Positions 42,417-50,854 of a DNA stretch of 52,708 nucleotides are shown one piece after another. Every line of letters begins with the position of its first letter. Position 1 is the first letter of the stretch. The DNA lies in assembly GCA_030065875.1 (NCBI GenBank), contig JASJCR010000036.1:1-52708 (forward strand), read 5' to 3'. A program made the position numbers and the translations under genes. The stretch is from Ardenticatenaceae bacterium. GTDB taxonomy: Bacteria; Chloroflexota; Anaerolineae; Promineifilales; Promineifilaceae. Below the pieces are notes generated by a model. It was not told the origin of the DNA. It ran no database searches and saw nothing but the letters and a program-made list of their open reading frames with translations.

Positions 42417-43049
42417 TTACCTTGTTATGCCGCGGACAAAGGTGGTCTGAGATTGGCGAGCGATATGTTCGAGGGGGATATTGAGATAGCGCAGCTGTGT
42501 CAACCACAACATGGCGGTACCGTGAACCTGGATCCAGGCGTTTATGGCCAATTCCATGACGGTTTGATTTTGCAGCAGCACAAAAGTGCCGTTTTCAACG
42601 CCCCGACCCATGGCCTCAACCAGAATCGTAAAAGCTGAATCTTGACCCATCATTTCCTTGTCAATTTCCTTTCCAGGGGGAGCCTGATTTCTCATAGATT
42701 GGGGTGCGGTGGTAAACATCAGCAGAAAAAAATCTGGATATTCGGCGGCAAAATTTAGATAAGCACTTCCCAGTTCAATCACGTATTCAACATCCGGCAG
42801 GGCTGGGTCTACCTGGGCCATCGCCTCATACAGTCGATTTTGCCCCTGGGAGCATACCGCCCAGACGATTTCCTCTTTGCTGGCAAAATATTCATAAAGA
42901 CCGGCTGGGCTGTAGTCAATCGCTTTGGCAATTGAGCGAATGGATAATCCATCAATCCCCTTGGAATTAATGATTTTACGAGCGGTATCGAGGATAGCCT
43001 GGCGGGTTTTAGCCTGTCTTCTTTCTTTGGGTGTCATGGTTAACGCCAT
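42417..43049 (-). CDS. TetR-family regulator
   Basis: 210 residues from the ATG at 43049 (an ATG at 43037 is equally possible). Helix-turn-helix at about 20-60: ILDTARKIINSKGIDGLSIR, SIAKAIDYSPAGLYEYFASKEEI. The ligand domain has FAAEYPDFFLLMFTTAP, typical of the WHG/TetR_C_13-like group. The promoter and a palindromic site immediately upstream point to autorepression. The first codons of the longest open frame lie in the promoter, so the long start is rejected. Confidence 0.9.
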   Translation of the reverse strand: MALTMTPKERRQAKTRQAILDTARKIINSKGIDGLSIRSIAKAIDYSPAGLYEYFASKEEIVWAVCSQGQNRLYEAMAQVDPALPDVEYVIELGSAYLNFAAEYPDFFLLMFTTAPQSMRNQAPPGKEIDKEMMGQDSAFTILVEAMGRGVENGTFVLLQNQTVMELAINAWIQVHGTAMLWLTQLRYLNIPLEHIARQSQTTFVRGITR

Positions 43050-43056
43050 TTGATTG

Positions 43057-43071
43057 CCGAACACTGTTCGG
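43057..43071. promoter_or_regulatory. TetR operator (perfect palindrome)
   Basis: CCGAACACTGTTCGG, one base downstream of the -10 box of the TetR gene promoter. Confidence 0.82.
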
Positions 43072-43100
43072 ATTCTAGAAAATAAATGCCCACTTGTCAA
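43072..43100 (-). promoter_or_regulatory. Promoter of the TetR-MBL operon
   Basis: Minus strand TTGACA (43100-43095), 17-bp spacer, TAGAAT (43077-43072). Confidence 0.82.
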
Positions 43101-43441
43101 GTGGAAAAATGAAAATTCGCTCAGTTTTTGAATAATATACGGGGTAGGGGTTGCAGTAGTAAAATCTTTTTTGTAAGATGTTTCAGTCTTGGGTAATCTA
43201 TTAATCAGGAATCATCAATAAGAAAGTAGTAACCCATAAGAGATTTATTAGTTTCGATTTAGGACAAAATTGCCATCGATTCTCTAACAAATAAACTGTA
43301 TTATTTCAACAGGTCATATTTTTAGGCCAAAGCGAAATTAAAACAGCAAGTGTGTTTATAGAAACAACATTCTTAAGATTTTTCGATTAAACTTTTTTTA
43401 TTGGTTGCAATTTATTCTTAACAAGAAGTGAGGGATACAAA
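43101..43441. other. AT-rich gene-free stretch
   Basis: 341 bp upstream of the 49-residue small gene; no repeat word of the families above, no clear promoter and no open frame worth reporting. Confidence 0.5.
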
Positions 43442-43591
43442 ATGCTTAGTGTAATTATCGGCGGTGCGTTGGTTGCTTTAGCGGGAGTTCCAGCTGTTTT
43501 GGGTCTGTTACACATGGCGAAAAAACGGCAGGAAGAATCATTACAAACCGCGCGCGTCTTGGCCGACAAACGCCGCCGCTATCATAATTAA
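43442..43591 (+). CDS. Small membrane protein (49 aa)
   Basis: ATG with GAGGGA seven bases upstream; 49 codons to TAA (43589-43591), followed by an intrinsic terminator. The product has one membrane helix at residues 3-24 (SVIIGGALVALAGVPAVLGL) and a strongly basic, Gln/Arg-rich cytoplasmic tail (MAKKRQEESLQTARVLADKR then RRYHN). No family recognised. The Shine-Dalgarno, terminator and protein-like composition together support a real gene. Confidence 0.72.
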   Translation: MLSVIIGGALVALAGVPAVLGLLHMAKKRQEESLQTARVLADKRRRYHN

Positions 43592-43618
43592 TACGTATCC
43601 CCTAAAAAATTTAATTTT

Positions 43619-43650
43619 AAAGCCTCCTATCAATTAGGAGGCTTTTTTTA
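43619..43650 (+). terminator. Terminator shared by the small membrane gene and thiolase gene
   Basis: AAGCCTCCT ATCAATT AGGAGGCTT then a T-run; overlaps the thiolase stop codon on the opposite strand. Confidence 0.9.
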
Positions 43651-44889
43651 TTCTAATTCGACGGCCAGGGCTACCGCTTCACCCCCTCCAAGACACAGCG
43701 AGGCGATTCCTCTGCGGCCGTTGTGTCGCTGAAGAGCATGAATTAAGGTGACCAGAAGACGGGCCCCACTGGCCCCGACCGGATGGCCCAGGGCAATGGC
43801 TCCGCCATGCACGTTGACCTTCTCCCAATCCCAACGGTGACCTTTTTGCATCATCTCGGCCCCATTGGCCAATGTTTGAGTGGCAAACGCTTCGTTTAGC
43901 TCGATCAAATCAACATCTTCAAGAGACCAGCCGATTTTTTGCAGCAGACGGGGCATCGCCTTGGCCGGCGCGGAAAAGATCCATTTGGGATCAACGGCCG
44001 CGTGGGTGTAGCCGATAACCCGAGCCAGCGGGGTAACCCCCTGTCGTTCCGCCTCTGCCCGACTCATCACTACCAACGCCGCGGCCCCGTCGTTTAAGCC
44101 TGGGGCGTTACCGGCCGTGACAATGCCATCTTTTTCAAAGGCGGGGCGCAGTTTCTGCAGCTGTTCAACACTCGTCTCTACAGTAAAGTCCCCATTTCCC
44201 CCATAGCTGGCTCGAATCGGTTCATCGCGATCCACGACCGTCGTTTTACGACGCTGCTGGACCTCAACCGGGATAATTTCTTCTTGAAAGGCACCTGAAG
44301 CGGTGGCTGCGGCCGCTTTGGCGTGACTGTTGTAGGCAAATTCATCGAGCTCATCTCGGGTTAGCTCGAACTTGCGGCCGATAAATTCAGCCGCATTGCC
44401 CATCCCCCAATCTTCAAAGGCGCACCACAAACCGTCGTGCTGGACGGCATCGAGCACCTGTTTGTGGCCAAAACGCATGCCATTTCGGGCATCCGGGAGA
44501 AGATAGGGACCGTTGCTCATGCTTTCCATCCCGCCGGCAACAAAGGTTTCCGCTTCACCGGCCGCGATCCCGTTGGCGGCCATCATTACCGCTTTTAACC
44601 CTGAACCGCACACTTTGTTGACGGAGGCCCCGCCAACTGTGGTTGGCAGCCCGGCTCCCACGGCCGCCTGGCGCGCCGGGGCCTGCCCCAATCCGGCCGA
44701 GACCACGTTACCCATGATTACTTCATACACCGATTCCGGATCCACACCCGAGCGCGCCACGGCGGCCCGAATCGCTGCTGATCCAAGTTGGGTGGCGCTG
44801 AGTGAACCCAGAGCGCTTTGAAAGCGGCCCTGCGGCGTGCGCGCGGCGCCGACGATCACCGCTTCGCGGGAATGTTTTTCACTTGACAT
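43648..44889 (-). CDS. Acetyl-CoA C-acetyltransferase (thiolase)
   Basis: 413 residues. Nucleophile Cys at 94 in [33 protein letters not shown], the His-containing [16 protein letters not shown], and the second active-site Cys in [12 protein letters not shown] are all present. A biosynthetic/degradative type II thiolase acting on acetoacetyl-CoA or branched 3-ketoacyl-CoA. Last gene of the minus-strand acyl-CoA operon, 23 bp after the AhpD-like gene. Confidence 0.95.
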   Translation of the reverse strand: MSSEKHSREAVIVGAARTPQGRFQSALGSLSATQLGSAAIRAAVARSGVDPESVYEVIMGNVVSAGLGQAPARQAAVGAGLPTTVGGASVNKVCGSGLKAVMMAANGIAAGEAETFVAGGMESMSNGPYLLPDARNGMRFGHKQVLDAVQHDGLWCAFEDWGMGNAAEFIGRKFELTRDELDEFAYNSHAKAAAATASGAFQEEIIPVEVQQRRKTTVVDRDEPIRASYGGNGDFTVETSVEQLQKLRPAFEKDGIVTAGNAPGLNDGAAALVVMSRAEAERQGVTPLARVIGYTHAAVDPKWIFSAPAKAMPRLLQKIGWSLEDVDLIELNEAFATQTLANGAEMMQKGHRWDWEKVNVHGGAIALGHPVGASGARLLVTLIHALQRHNGRRGIASLCLGGGEAVALAVELE

Positions 44890-44912
44890 AAAAACTCCTA
44901 ATGAACAATTAT

Positions 44913-45497
44913 CTACCGCCCTAAATCGTGATATTCTCGGTTTGGCAGCATACCGGTAGCGGAGGCCAACCGATTGGTAAAGTTAAACATGGCAGCCGTT
45001 TCGGCAATATCAAAAATCGCTTCATCGGAAAAACCCAGGGTCCGCAGATAGATCACATCCTCTTCCGAACAATCAACCGGATTATTGGTAATTTTGACCG
45101 CATAATCGAGCATGGTGGTGGTTCGTTCGTCGAGGCCAGCCCGCCGATAATCCAGGGTGATGCGATCCGCTAAAATAGGATCACCAAGTTTGAGCCGCAG
45201 CTCGGCTCCGTGGGAAATCAGGCAATACAAGCATTGATTTTCAGACGATACCGCGAGGCAGATCATTTCGCGTTCCGCCTCGCTCAGCTCGGAAGGTCCC
45301 TGCATAATCGCCCGAAAATGATCAAACCACGGCCGAAAATGGGTTGGCCGAATGGTGTACCCAAGAAAGACGTTTGGAACAAACCCCAGCATTTCGCGGG
45401 CTTTGGCAAAGAGCTTCTGCAACCCCTCATCTTCAACTGACTCACCCGGCATCTCCAGCCAGGTAAAACGCTCTCCGGTTTTTACTTCGATACTCAT
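44913..45497 (-). CDS. AhpD/carboxymuconolactone decarboxylase-like peroxidase-related protein
   Basis: 194 residues. The redox motif CLYCLISH gives C89, C92 and H96, as in the AhpD/CMD family (peroxidase-related TIGR01926 type). LSEAEREMICLAVSSENQ precedes it, as expected for the family. Possible thiol peroxidase or gamma-carboxymuconolactone decarboxylase-like activity. The placement between MeaB and thiolase genes suggests a role in protecting or supporting acyl-CoA catabolism (inference). Start: GAGGATC stretch upstream of the ATG. Confidence 0.88.
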   Translation of the reverse strand: MSIEVKTGERFTWLEMPGESVEDEGLQKLFAKAREMLGFVPNVFLGYTIRPTHFRPWFDHFRAIMQGPSELSEAEREMICLAVSSENQCLYCLISHGAELRLKLGDPILADRITLDYRRAGLDERTTTMLDYAVKITNNPVDCSEEDVIYLRTLGFSDEAIFDIAETAAMFNFTNRLASATGMLPNREYHDLGR

Positions 45498-45511
45498 GAA
45501 ATGATCCTCTT

Positions 45512-46519
45512 TTATTGATTGGTCTGCGCCAGCAGCTGATCGATGGCTGAATATGGATCCAGCTCTCGCCTGGCGATCGCTTCAATAATTTGCTGCTCAT
45601 ATTCAACCGGCAGCTCGCTGCGAAAACGGCGCAGAAAATGATCAAACAACAACACCTCCAGCTCTTTCTGGCCGCGCTGTTTTTCTCGCTCAAGCCATTG
45701 TGAAGTGTCACGCAGGTGACGGGCGTGCCGGGTAATGAGATCGACCAATTCTGCAATGCCGGTCCCCGTCGTGGCGCTGGTTTTGTGAACCGGAATTTGC
45801 CAGGCGTCCGGGTCCTGTTCTTCCAGCGTAACGTGGTTTTGCACGATGCGGCCGTGGTGACGGGTGCCGCCCGTGGGACCCAGCTGCAGCATCGATCGGA
45901 GGGCGTTGACCGTGCGCTCTACGCCAGGCCGGTCGGCTTTGTTGACCACTAAAATATCGGCGATCTCTAAAATGCCGGCCTTGATTGATTGCACATCATC
46001 ACCCATGCCGGGTGCCTCGATGACCAGCGTCGTATGGGCGGCCGCGGCAATGTCAACTTCCGCCTGACCGGCTCCCACCGTTTCGACCAAAATCACGTCA
46101 TAACCGGCCGCATCGAGCAGCTGCACCACCGCTCCGGTGGCTTGAGCCAGACCACCAAGCTGGCCGCGGGAAGCCATCGAGCGAATAAATACCCCTTTAT
46201 CCCCGCTCAGATCGCGCATGCGCACCCGGTCACCCAGTAAAGCGCCGCCGGTAAACGGACTGGTGGGATCAACGGCAATGATGGCCACGGTTAACGACCG
46301 CTTGCGAATCGCCTTGGCCAGTTCGGTCACCAGCGAGCTTTTTCCGGATCCGGGTGGCCCGGTGATGCCCACAACATGGGCGTGACCACCTTGATGATAA
46401 ACCTGTTTGACGATTTGACGGGCTTCGTCTGGGCTATTTTCAATTCTGGTAATTAGCCGAGCCAGGGAACGAACGCTCCCGTCGAGCGCCCGCAAGATAT
46501 GTTGTTCTAGTGGGAACAT
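45512..46519 (-). CDS. meaB: Methylmalonyl-CoA mutase-associated GTPase MeaB
   Basis: 335 residues from the ATG at 46519; the longer open frame overlaps the preceding gene and is not family-like. Walker A GPPGSGKSS at 54-62, switch region AVDPTSPFTGGALLGDRVRM, Asp/Glu-rich VETVGAGQAEVDIAAAAH, and NKADRPG near 196. G-protein chaperone that loads and protects cobalamin in methylmalonyl-CoA mutase. Starts four bases after the B12-subunit stop, confirming the pairing. Confidence 0.95.
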   Translation of the reverse strand: MFPLEQHILRALDGSVRSLARLITRIENSPDEARQIVKQVYHQGGHAHVVGITGPPGSGKSSLVTELAKAIRKRSLTVAIIAVDPTSPFTGGALLGDRVRMRDLSGDKGVFIRSMASRGQLGGLAQATGAVVQLLDAAGYDVILVETVGAGQAEVDIAAAAHTTLVIEAPGMGDDVQSIKAGILEIADILVVNKADRPGVERTVNALRSMLQLGPTGGTRHHGRIVQNHVTLEEQDPDAWQIPVHKTSATTGTGIAELVDLITRHARHLRDTSQWLEREKQRGQKELEVLLFDHFLRRFRSELPVEYEQQIIEAIARRELDPYSAIDQLLAQTNQ

Positions 46520-46523
46520 AAAA

Positions 46524-46931
46524 TCAGGCGTTGGGCAAGCGAATTTGATCCCAGATGAAGCGGCTGATCTCGTCGATACTGGCCCCGGGGCCAAAAATAC
46601 CGGCTATCCCGGCCTCCTGCATCGCGGCCGCATCTTCCGGTGGGATAATCCCCCCTAAAAAGACCGGCACATCCGCCATTTCATTTTCCCGCATCAAGGT
46701 CATGATCCGAGGGACCAGGACGGTATGCGCACCGGAGAGAATGCTCAGGCCGATGGCGTCAACGTCTTCCTGGAGCGCTGCCTCCACAATCATTTCCGGG
46801 GTTTGACGGAGACCGGTATAAATGACTTCCATCCCTGCATCACGCAGGGCGCGGGCAATCACTTTGGCCCCGCGGTCGTGCCCGTCGAGGCCAGGTTTGG
46901 CAATTAAAATTCGAGGTTTGTATTCATTCAT
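46524..46931 (-). CDS. Cobalamin-binding (small/C-terminal) subunit of methylmalonyl-CoA mutase
   Basis: 135 residues. B12-binding signature DGHDRG at 16-21 (His ligand), then [17 protein letters not shown] and [24 protein letters not shown]. It is a free-standing B12 domain of a two-subunit mutase; the large catalytic subunit is not in this window. ATG at 46931 gives the family N-terminus; an ATG at 46967 is also open. No strong Shine-Dalgarno. Confidence 0.93.
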   Translation of the reverse strand: MNEYKPRILIAKPGLDGHDRGAKVIARALRDAGMEVIYTGLRQTPEMIVEAALQEDVDAIGLSILSGAHTVLVPRIMTLMRENEMADVPVFLGGIIPPEDAAAMQEAGIAGIFGPGASIDEISRFIWDQIRLPNA

Positions 46932-47065
46932 ATTGATTTTGAAATTCAGTCCCTTCAGCCTATTCATCGGGAAGGTAAAGATACCCCTTTTGCAGCCATC
47001 AGAATTGGCCGTTTGGTTTAAATTGTAAAGGAATGATTATTTACGGCACACGTAACAGATGTCAC

Positions 47066-47090
47066 TAACTCACCTATCACCCATCATGAG
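47066..47090. repeat. Family E fragment at the thioesterase stop
   Basis: CTCACCTATCACCCATCATG: on the coding strand the final codons His-Asp-Gly and the TGA stop are part of the GATGGGTGATAGGTG word. Confidence 0.8.
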
Positions 47091-47529
47091 TAAATAAATG
47101 GGGGGCGTGGATAAACAGCCCCCGGCCGGTGACCGCTTCCTGCCCGTTAGGCAGGCACAATTTCCCGGCCGTGTACACTTTTTTCCCGCGGGTTTCCACC
47201 ACCCAACCTTCGGCGGTTAGTGAGGTTTCCAGAGGAACCGGCGCGTGATAATCAAAGCTCATATTGGCCGTCACGACTTTAAAACCGGCAAACCAGGCAG
47301 CGGTGCCCATGAGCTCATCGATAATGGTGGCCGGGATACCTCCGTGAGTGTGACCCGGTGGCCCCTCCACGTAGACCGGCAGCGTAAAAGCGACATAGGC
47401 GATGTGTTGCCCTTCTTCTTGACGAAATTGCAGGGTCAGGTGCAGCCCGTGCGGGTTTGATAAGTCGGTTAAATAGTAACTGCCCCGTCGACGAGTGGGT
47501 CGGGGGTTGGGCGAGGTGATTTCATTCAT
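47077..47529 (-). CDS. PaaI-type (hot-dog) acyl-CoA thioesterase
   Basis: 150 residues. Hot-dog fold motifs: GPPGHTHGGIPATIIDELMG (about 55-74), the usual HGG-T..D pattern, and ANMSFDYHAPVPLETSLTAEGWVVE. It hydrolyses an acyl-CoA, presumably an intermediate of the surrounding pathway. Overlaps the BtrH-like gene by 4 bp (ATGA), indicating translational coupling. The stop is in a family E repeat fragment. Confidence 0.88.
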   Translation of the reverse strand: MNEITSPNPRPTRRRGSYYLTDLSNPHGLHLTLQFRQEEGQHIAYVAFTLPVYVEGPPGHTHGGIPATIIDELMGTAAWFAGFKVVTANMSFDYHAPVPLETSLTAEGWVVETRGKKVYTAGKLCLPNGQEAVTGRGLFIHAPHLFTHDG

Positions 47530-48494
47530 AGGGTGGCAAAGGTTTGCATCAGATCGGATTCGAGTACAAAAATTTCGCGTAGAACAGCTTGACAGGTGGC
47601 AAAACCGGCCGCGTTTTTACCGATAAAAATTTGCTTAAATTCCTGGGCCAGGTCGCTCCACAGATCGCTGGACCTGCGCATGCGGTCAACCGCCTTTAGC
47701 TTGCTTAATTCAGGGACCTGCTCAACCGCTTCGAGCAAAAAGCCGGCGTACATTTTGCGGAATCCACCCCCACCGGTCCCTCGCTTTTCAATTCCTTGAT
47801 ACCCGAAGCGGGCGGCCCACTGCCAATCGGGCGCGTGCTGCCAGGTGGGCAGGGCTTCGATCATCGCCTTCATCGCGGGCAGGCCAATTTCTGGAGAAGG
47901 GGAGGAAAGCATGACCTCGGCCGCTTTGTTTAATCCTTTGATGATCGCCTGACGAGTGACGGTGATTCCCTGGGTATCAGGGGCTGCGGCCCACCAATAC
48001 GGTTCGAGCAGCGGTGGGTATGCTTCACCCATGGCGTTTTTTAAGACCTCGGCCGGCACCGTGATGGGCTGCGGGTCAGCGATATCGGCGATGTCAACCG
48101 TCTCTTTCTCTAGATCCACCCCAACCACCACAACCCCGTGACCGGCAAAATGGACCTGGGGTTGATAGTAGGGCAAATGAAAAATGTCGGTCACGGCCAG
48201 CACCGGGCGGCTAGAGTTGACATAATCAGATATCTTTTTTAAATTCCACTCATTTTCCCACTGCAGAGGACGGCCGATGTGGTGATAAAAATTCCACTCG
48301 AGCTGCGGGGCCCGGCCGTTGAAGCGGTGGGTGGGCGATCCGTCGTCGTGAATGTAGAAAAAACCAAGACCCGCACCGATTCCAAAGGCCATCGCTTCGG
48401 AAATGGGGGAGCCATCAAAGCGGGTCACGTCAGCGATGCTGGTTGAGGAGCAGTGGTTCCCCACAAAATGTTGGAAGTTAGCTAAAACGGCCAT
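47526..48494 (-). CDS. BtrH N-terminal/DUF4872-like protein
   Basis: 322 residues from the ATG at 48494; the longer open frame (TSALRTFTSALRTISF) is translated family A repeat. N-terminus NFQHFVGNHCSSTSIADV with Cys15 and a GIGAGLGFFYI loop resemble BtrH, the acyl-carrier-linked acyltransferase of butirosin synthesis, followed by a DUF4872-like helical half. A cysteine-dependent acyl-transfer enzyme is plausible, consistent with the coupled thioesterase; substrate unknown. This is a weaker family call than its neighbours. Confidence 0.72.
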   Translation of the reverse strand: MAVLANFQHFVGNHCSSTSIADVTRFDGSPISEAMAFGIGAGLGFFYIHDDGSPTHRFNGRAPQLEWNFYHHIGRPLQWENEWNLKKISDYVNSSRPVLAVTDIFHLPYYQPQVHFAGHGVVVVGVDLEKETVDIADIADPQPITVPAEVLKNAMGEAYPPLLEPYWWAAAPDTQGITVTRQAIIKGLNKAAEVMLSSPSPEIGLPAMKAMIEALPTWQHAPDWQWAARFGYQGIEKRGTGGGGFRKMYAGFLLEAVEQVPELSKLKAVDRMRRSSDLWSDLAQEFKQIFIGKNAAGFATCQAVLREIFVLESDLMQTFATL

Positions 48495-48502
48495 AAATGA
48501 GA

Positions 48503-48622
48503 TAGTTCTGAGTGCTGAGGTGAAAGTCCTGAGTGCTGAGGTCAAAGTCCTCAGGTTTGGAAAAGTTGATAGGTCGTACCAAAGTAGATTTCTTAGGACT
48601 CAGAACTTAGGACTTTTAACTT
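48503..48622. repeat. Family A repeat inside the acyl-CoA operon
   Basis: Left arm 48504-48555 (GTTCTGAGTGCTGAGGTGAA, then AGTCCTGAGTGCTGAGGTC); right arm 48590-48622 (TTCTTAGGACTCAGAACTTAG and onward) is the reverse-complement type. Lies between the BtrH-like and HMG-CoA lyase genes, touching the stop of the latter. Confidence 0.88.
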
Positions 48623-49539
48623 AACACTTCAAGGTTTTGACTGCGACTTTCCCACCAAGCCCGGATCCGGCCGCCGACCGGATGCCCCACGCCATTTTCC
48701 AGTGTGGGGAGAAGGGTCATCAACTTCTCAAGATCAACGCCGGTATGCATGTTGAGTTTATAAGCCAGGAGCAAAACATCCTCTGTGGCCAGATTTCCGG
48801 CCGCACCGGGAGCAAACGGACAGCCACCCAAACCACCAATGCTGCTGTCAACGATCCGCACCCCGGCCTGGAGGGCGGTGGTGACGTTTGCCAATCCCAT
48901 CGCCTGGGTATCGTGCAGATGAACGGCCAGTTTGCTCATATCGAGCCGCCGGCCGAGCGTTTCCATCAATTTGCCAACGTCCAGCGGACTGGCAAAACCG
49001 ATGGTGTCGGCAATTGACAATTCGTCAATGCCCCAGGACCAAACTTCTTCGGCCATGCCGATCGTTTTTTGCGGTGGGGTGTACCCTTCAAAGGGACAAA
49101 CCCAGGCGGTTGAAAGATAAATCCGCACCCAAATGCCATCCCGATGGGCCCGCTCAACCAGCCGCCGGCTGATGGCCATTGATTGAGCCATCGTCATGCG
49201 ATTGTTGGCGTTGCAAAAAGATTCGGTGACGGTCATGGCGATAGCGATTGAGCGACAGCCGGAGGCCAGGGCGCGGTCGTACCCTTTGTCGTTAAAAACC
49301 AGACCGGTAAAGCGGTTTGGGGGTTGGGGATAGGCGGCTGTTGCCTCACGCATCATGAGGTCGGAGTCAGCCATTTGAGGCACAGCGGATGGACGAACGT
49401 AGCTCGATGTTTCGATATATGTCAAGCCGGCCTCGATCAAACCATCCAGCAGGTCGAGTTTGGTTTCGGTTTCGACGACCCGAGCCTCATTTTGCAGCCC
49501 GTCGCGCAAGCCAACTTCGCAAAGCGTGAGGATTTCCAT
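48616..49539 (-). CDS. Hydroxymethylglutaryl-CoA lyase
   Basis: 307 residues. Metal/substrate residues in CEVGLRDGLQNE (Arg12, Asp13), HLHDTQAMGLAN, and the catalytic loop Cys near 237 in GGLGGCPFAPGAAGNLATED. It cleaves HMG-CoA (or a homologous acid CoA ester) to acetyl-CoA plus acetoacetate in leucine degradation. Followed in the operon by genes for thioesterase, mutase subunit and thiolase. The stop abuts a family A repeat. Confidence 0.94.
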   Translation of the reverse strand: MEILTLCEVGLRDGLQNEARVVETETKLDLLDGLIEAGLTYIETSSYVRPSAVPQMADSDLMMREATAAYPQPPNRFTGLVFNDKGYDRALASGCRSIAIAMTVTESFCNANNRMTMAQSMAISRRLVERAHRDGIWVRIYLSTAWVCPFEGYTPPQKTIGMAEEVWSWGIDELSIADTIGFASPLDVGKLMETLGRRLDMSKLAVHLHDTQAMGLANVTTALQAGVRIVDSSIGGLGGCPFAPGAAGNLATEDVLLLAYKLNMHTGVDLEKLMTLLPTLENGVGHPVGGRIRAWWESRSQNLEVLS

Positions 49540-49549
49540 AAATCAGAAT

Positions 49550-49619
49550 ACAGACTTCAGACCACAGACGACAGGCCTCAGATTACTCCTGTTGTCTGTA
49601 GTCTGATGTCTGTGGTCTA
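49550..49619. repeat. Family C repeat between HMG-CoA lyase and PaaK-like genes
   Basis: Left arm CAGACTTCAGACCACAGACG and onward; right arm TGTTGTCTGTAGTCTGATGT and onward. AGACCACAGAC and GTCTGTGGTCT are exact complements. Ends at the base before the PaaK-like stop. Confidence 0.9.
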
Positions 49620-50807
49620 TTATTCCCAGTCTCGTTCGTCACGGATGGGCGGTGACCCTTCAGGCAGCCCATCAGCGGAAATAATTTCTACATTAAGTTT
49701 AAATTTGATGGCGCTGCGGGCAGCCGCCTCGATTTTTTTAGCCAGGCCGTTGATCGCTGTATCTGATTTGGGCACGATTTGCAGGGTGATGTCGTCCCGA
49801 TGATTTTCGCGGGTGATCACCGCCTGATAGCGATCAATTTCTGCAAAGCGGGCCATCATGGCACCCAGCTGAACCGGATGGAGGAACATACCGCGCACTT
49901 TGGTGGCCATGCCGATGCGTCCTTGCCAACCGTTTAATCTTAAGGATGTCCGGCCGCAGGGACAGGGCTCATCGATAATCGAAGACAGATCGCCGGTGCC
50001 AAGACGCACGGTAGCGTACGTTTTTGACAAAACCGTGGCCACAACCTCACCGGTTTCCCCATGTGGAAGTGGCTTCCCCGTTTCAATATCGCAAATTTGC
50101 ACCAGGACATTTTCCGGAATATGCCAGCCGCTTCGATATTCACATTCATAGCCCAGGGCCCCACATTCTGCGGTGCCGTAGGCGTTAAAGACCTCAACCC
50201 CTTTGCTTTTGAACCAGCTGCGCAGCGATTCCGGCAGCGGTTCAGCCAGCATCAGGGCGTTTTTAACTTTTAAAGAAGTGCCCTGGGCCTCAGCGCGATC
50301 GATCAACATTTTAAGATAGCTCGGCAGCCCCATATAGCCGGTTATGTTGAGGTCAATCATGGCTTCAATTTGCTGATCCTGATTGCCGATACCGGCCGGA
50401 AAAACCACAGCCCCAACACCCGAAATCGCATCGTGTGCGGCCAGACCGGCGGGGGTCATGTGGTAACCCAGGGCGTTCATAACGATATCCCCTTCCTTAA
50501 AGCCGGCCGCTCTCATCGCCGTGGACCAGCCGCTTCGGCCGCGATTTTTCCCGACGGGCTCATAAAGTGGGCCAGGCGATTGAAAAACGGCGGCGACCTC
50601 GGTCATGGGCACGGCCAGTAGACCGCCAAAAGGGGGGTTTTCCTGCTGCATCTTTATCAAATCATCTTTGCGCAGCACCGGCAGCCCGGCCAAATCCGCT
50701 TCGTCTGTAATATCTTGCGGGGTTAAGCCGGCCTCATCCATCCGGGCTTTAAAATTGGGTGCGTTATCGTAGAAATGTTGAATAACCTCATTCAGGTTGA
50801 AATTCAT
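49620..50807 (-). CDS. PaaK-like AMP-binding CoA ligase
   Basis: 395 residues, slightly shorter than classical phenylacetate-CoA ligases (about 430). Motifs: N-terminal LPVLRKDDLIKMQQENPPFG; GYHMTPAGLAAHDAISGVGA; AYGTAECGALGYECEY (adenylate-binding A5-like); RLGTGDLSSI; RLNGWQGRIGMATKVRGMFLHP. The lysine-carrying C-terminal lobe is present. It probably activates an aromatic or branched acid with CoA, feeding the operon. Ordinary phosphate-binding loop (SSGTTG-type) is replaced by a less typical QSPGPLYEP, a possible sign of altered activity. Confidence 0.88.
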   Translation of the reverse strand: MNFNLNEVIQHFYDNAPNFKARMDEAGLTPQDITDEADLAGLPVLRKDDLIKMQQENPPFGGLLAVPMTEVAAVFQSPGPLYEPVGKNRGRSGWSTAMRAAGFKEGDIVMNALGYHMTPAGLAAHDAISGVGAVVFPAGIGNQDQQIEAMIDLNITGYMGLPSYLKMLIDRAEAQGTSLKVKNALMLAEPLPESLRSWFKSKGVEVFNAYGTAECGALGYECEYRSGWHIPENVLVQICDIETGKPLPHGETGEVVATVLSKTYATVRLGTGDLSSIIDEPCPCGRTSLRLNGWQGRIGMATKVRGMFLHPVQLGAMMARFAEIDRYQAVITRENHRDDITLQIVPKSDTAINGLAKKIEAAARSAIKFKLNVEIISADGLPEGSPPIRDERDWE

Positions 50808-50825
50808 GCTCTTCCGCTCTCTTTT

Positions 50826-50854
50826 CTCTGGTCTGTTGTCTGATGTCTGCTGTC
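50826..50854. repeat. Family C repeat, single arm, between PaaK-like and acyl-CoA dehydrogenase genes
   Basis: CTCTGGTCTGTTGTCTGATG then TCTGCTGTCT words; touches the stop codon of the acyl-CoA dehydrogenase gene. Confidence 0.82.

Noticed and set aside
43387..43569. 60-codon minus-strand frame near 43.5 kb
   Set aside because: Opposite strand of the 49-residue gene, which has the ribosome-binding site, membrane helix and terminator.
48495..48545. Longer N-terminus for the BtrH-like protein
   Set aside because: TSALRTFTSALRT is translated family A repeat.
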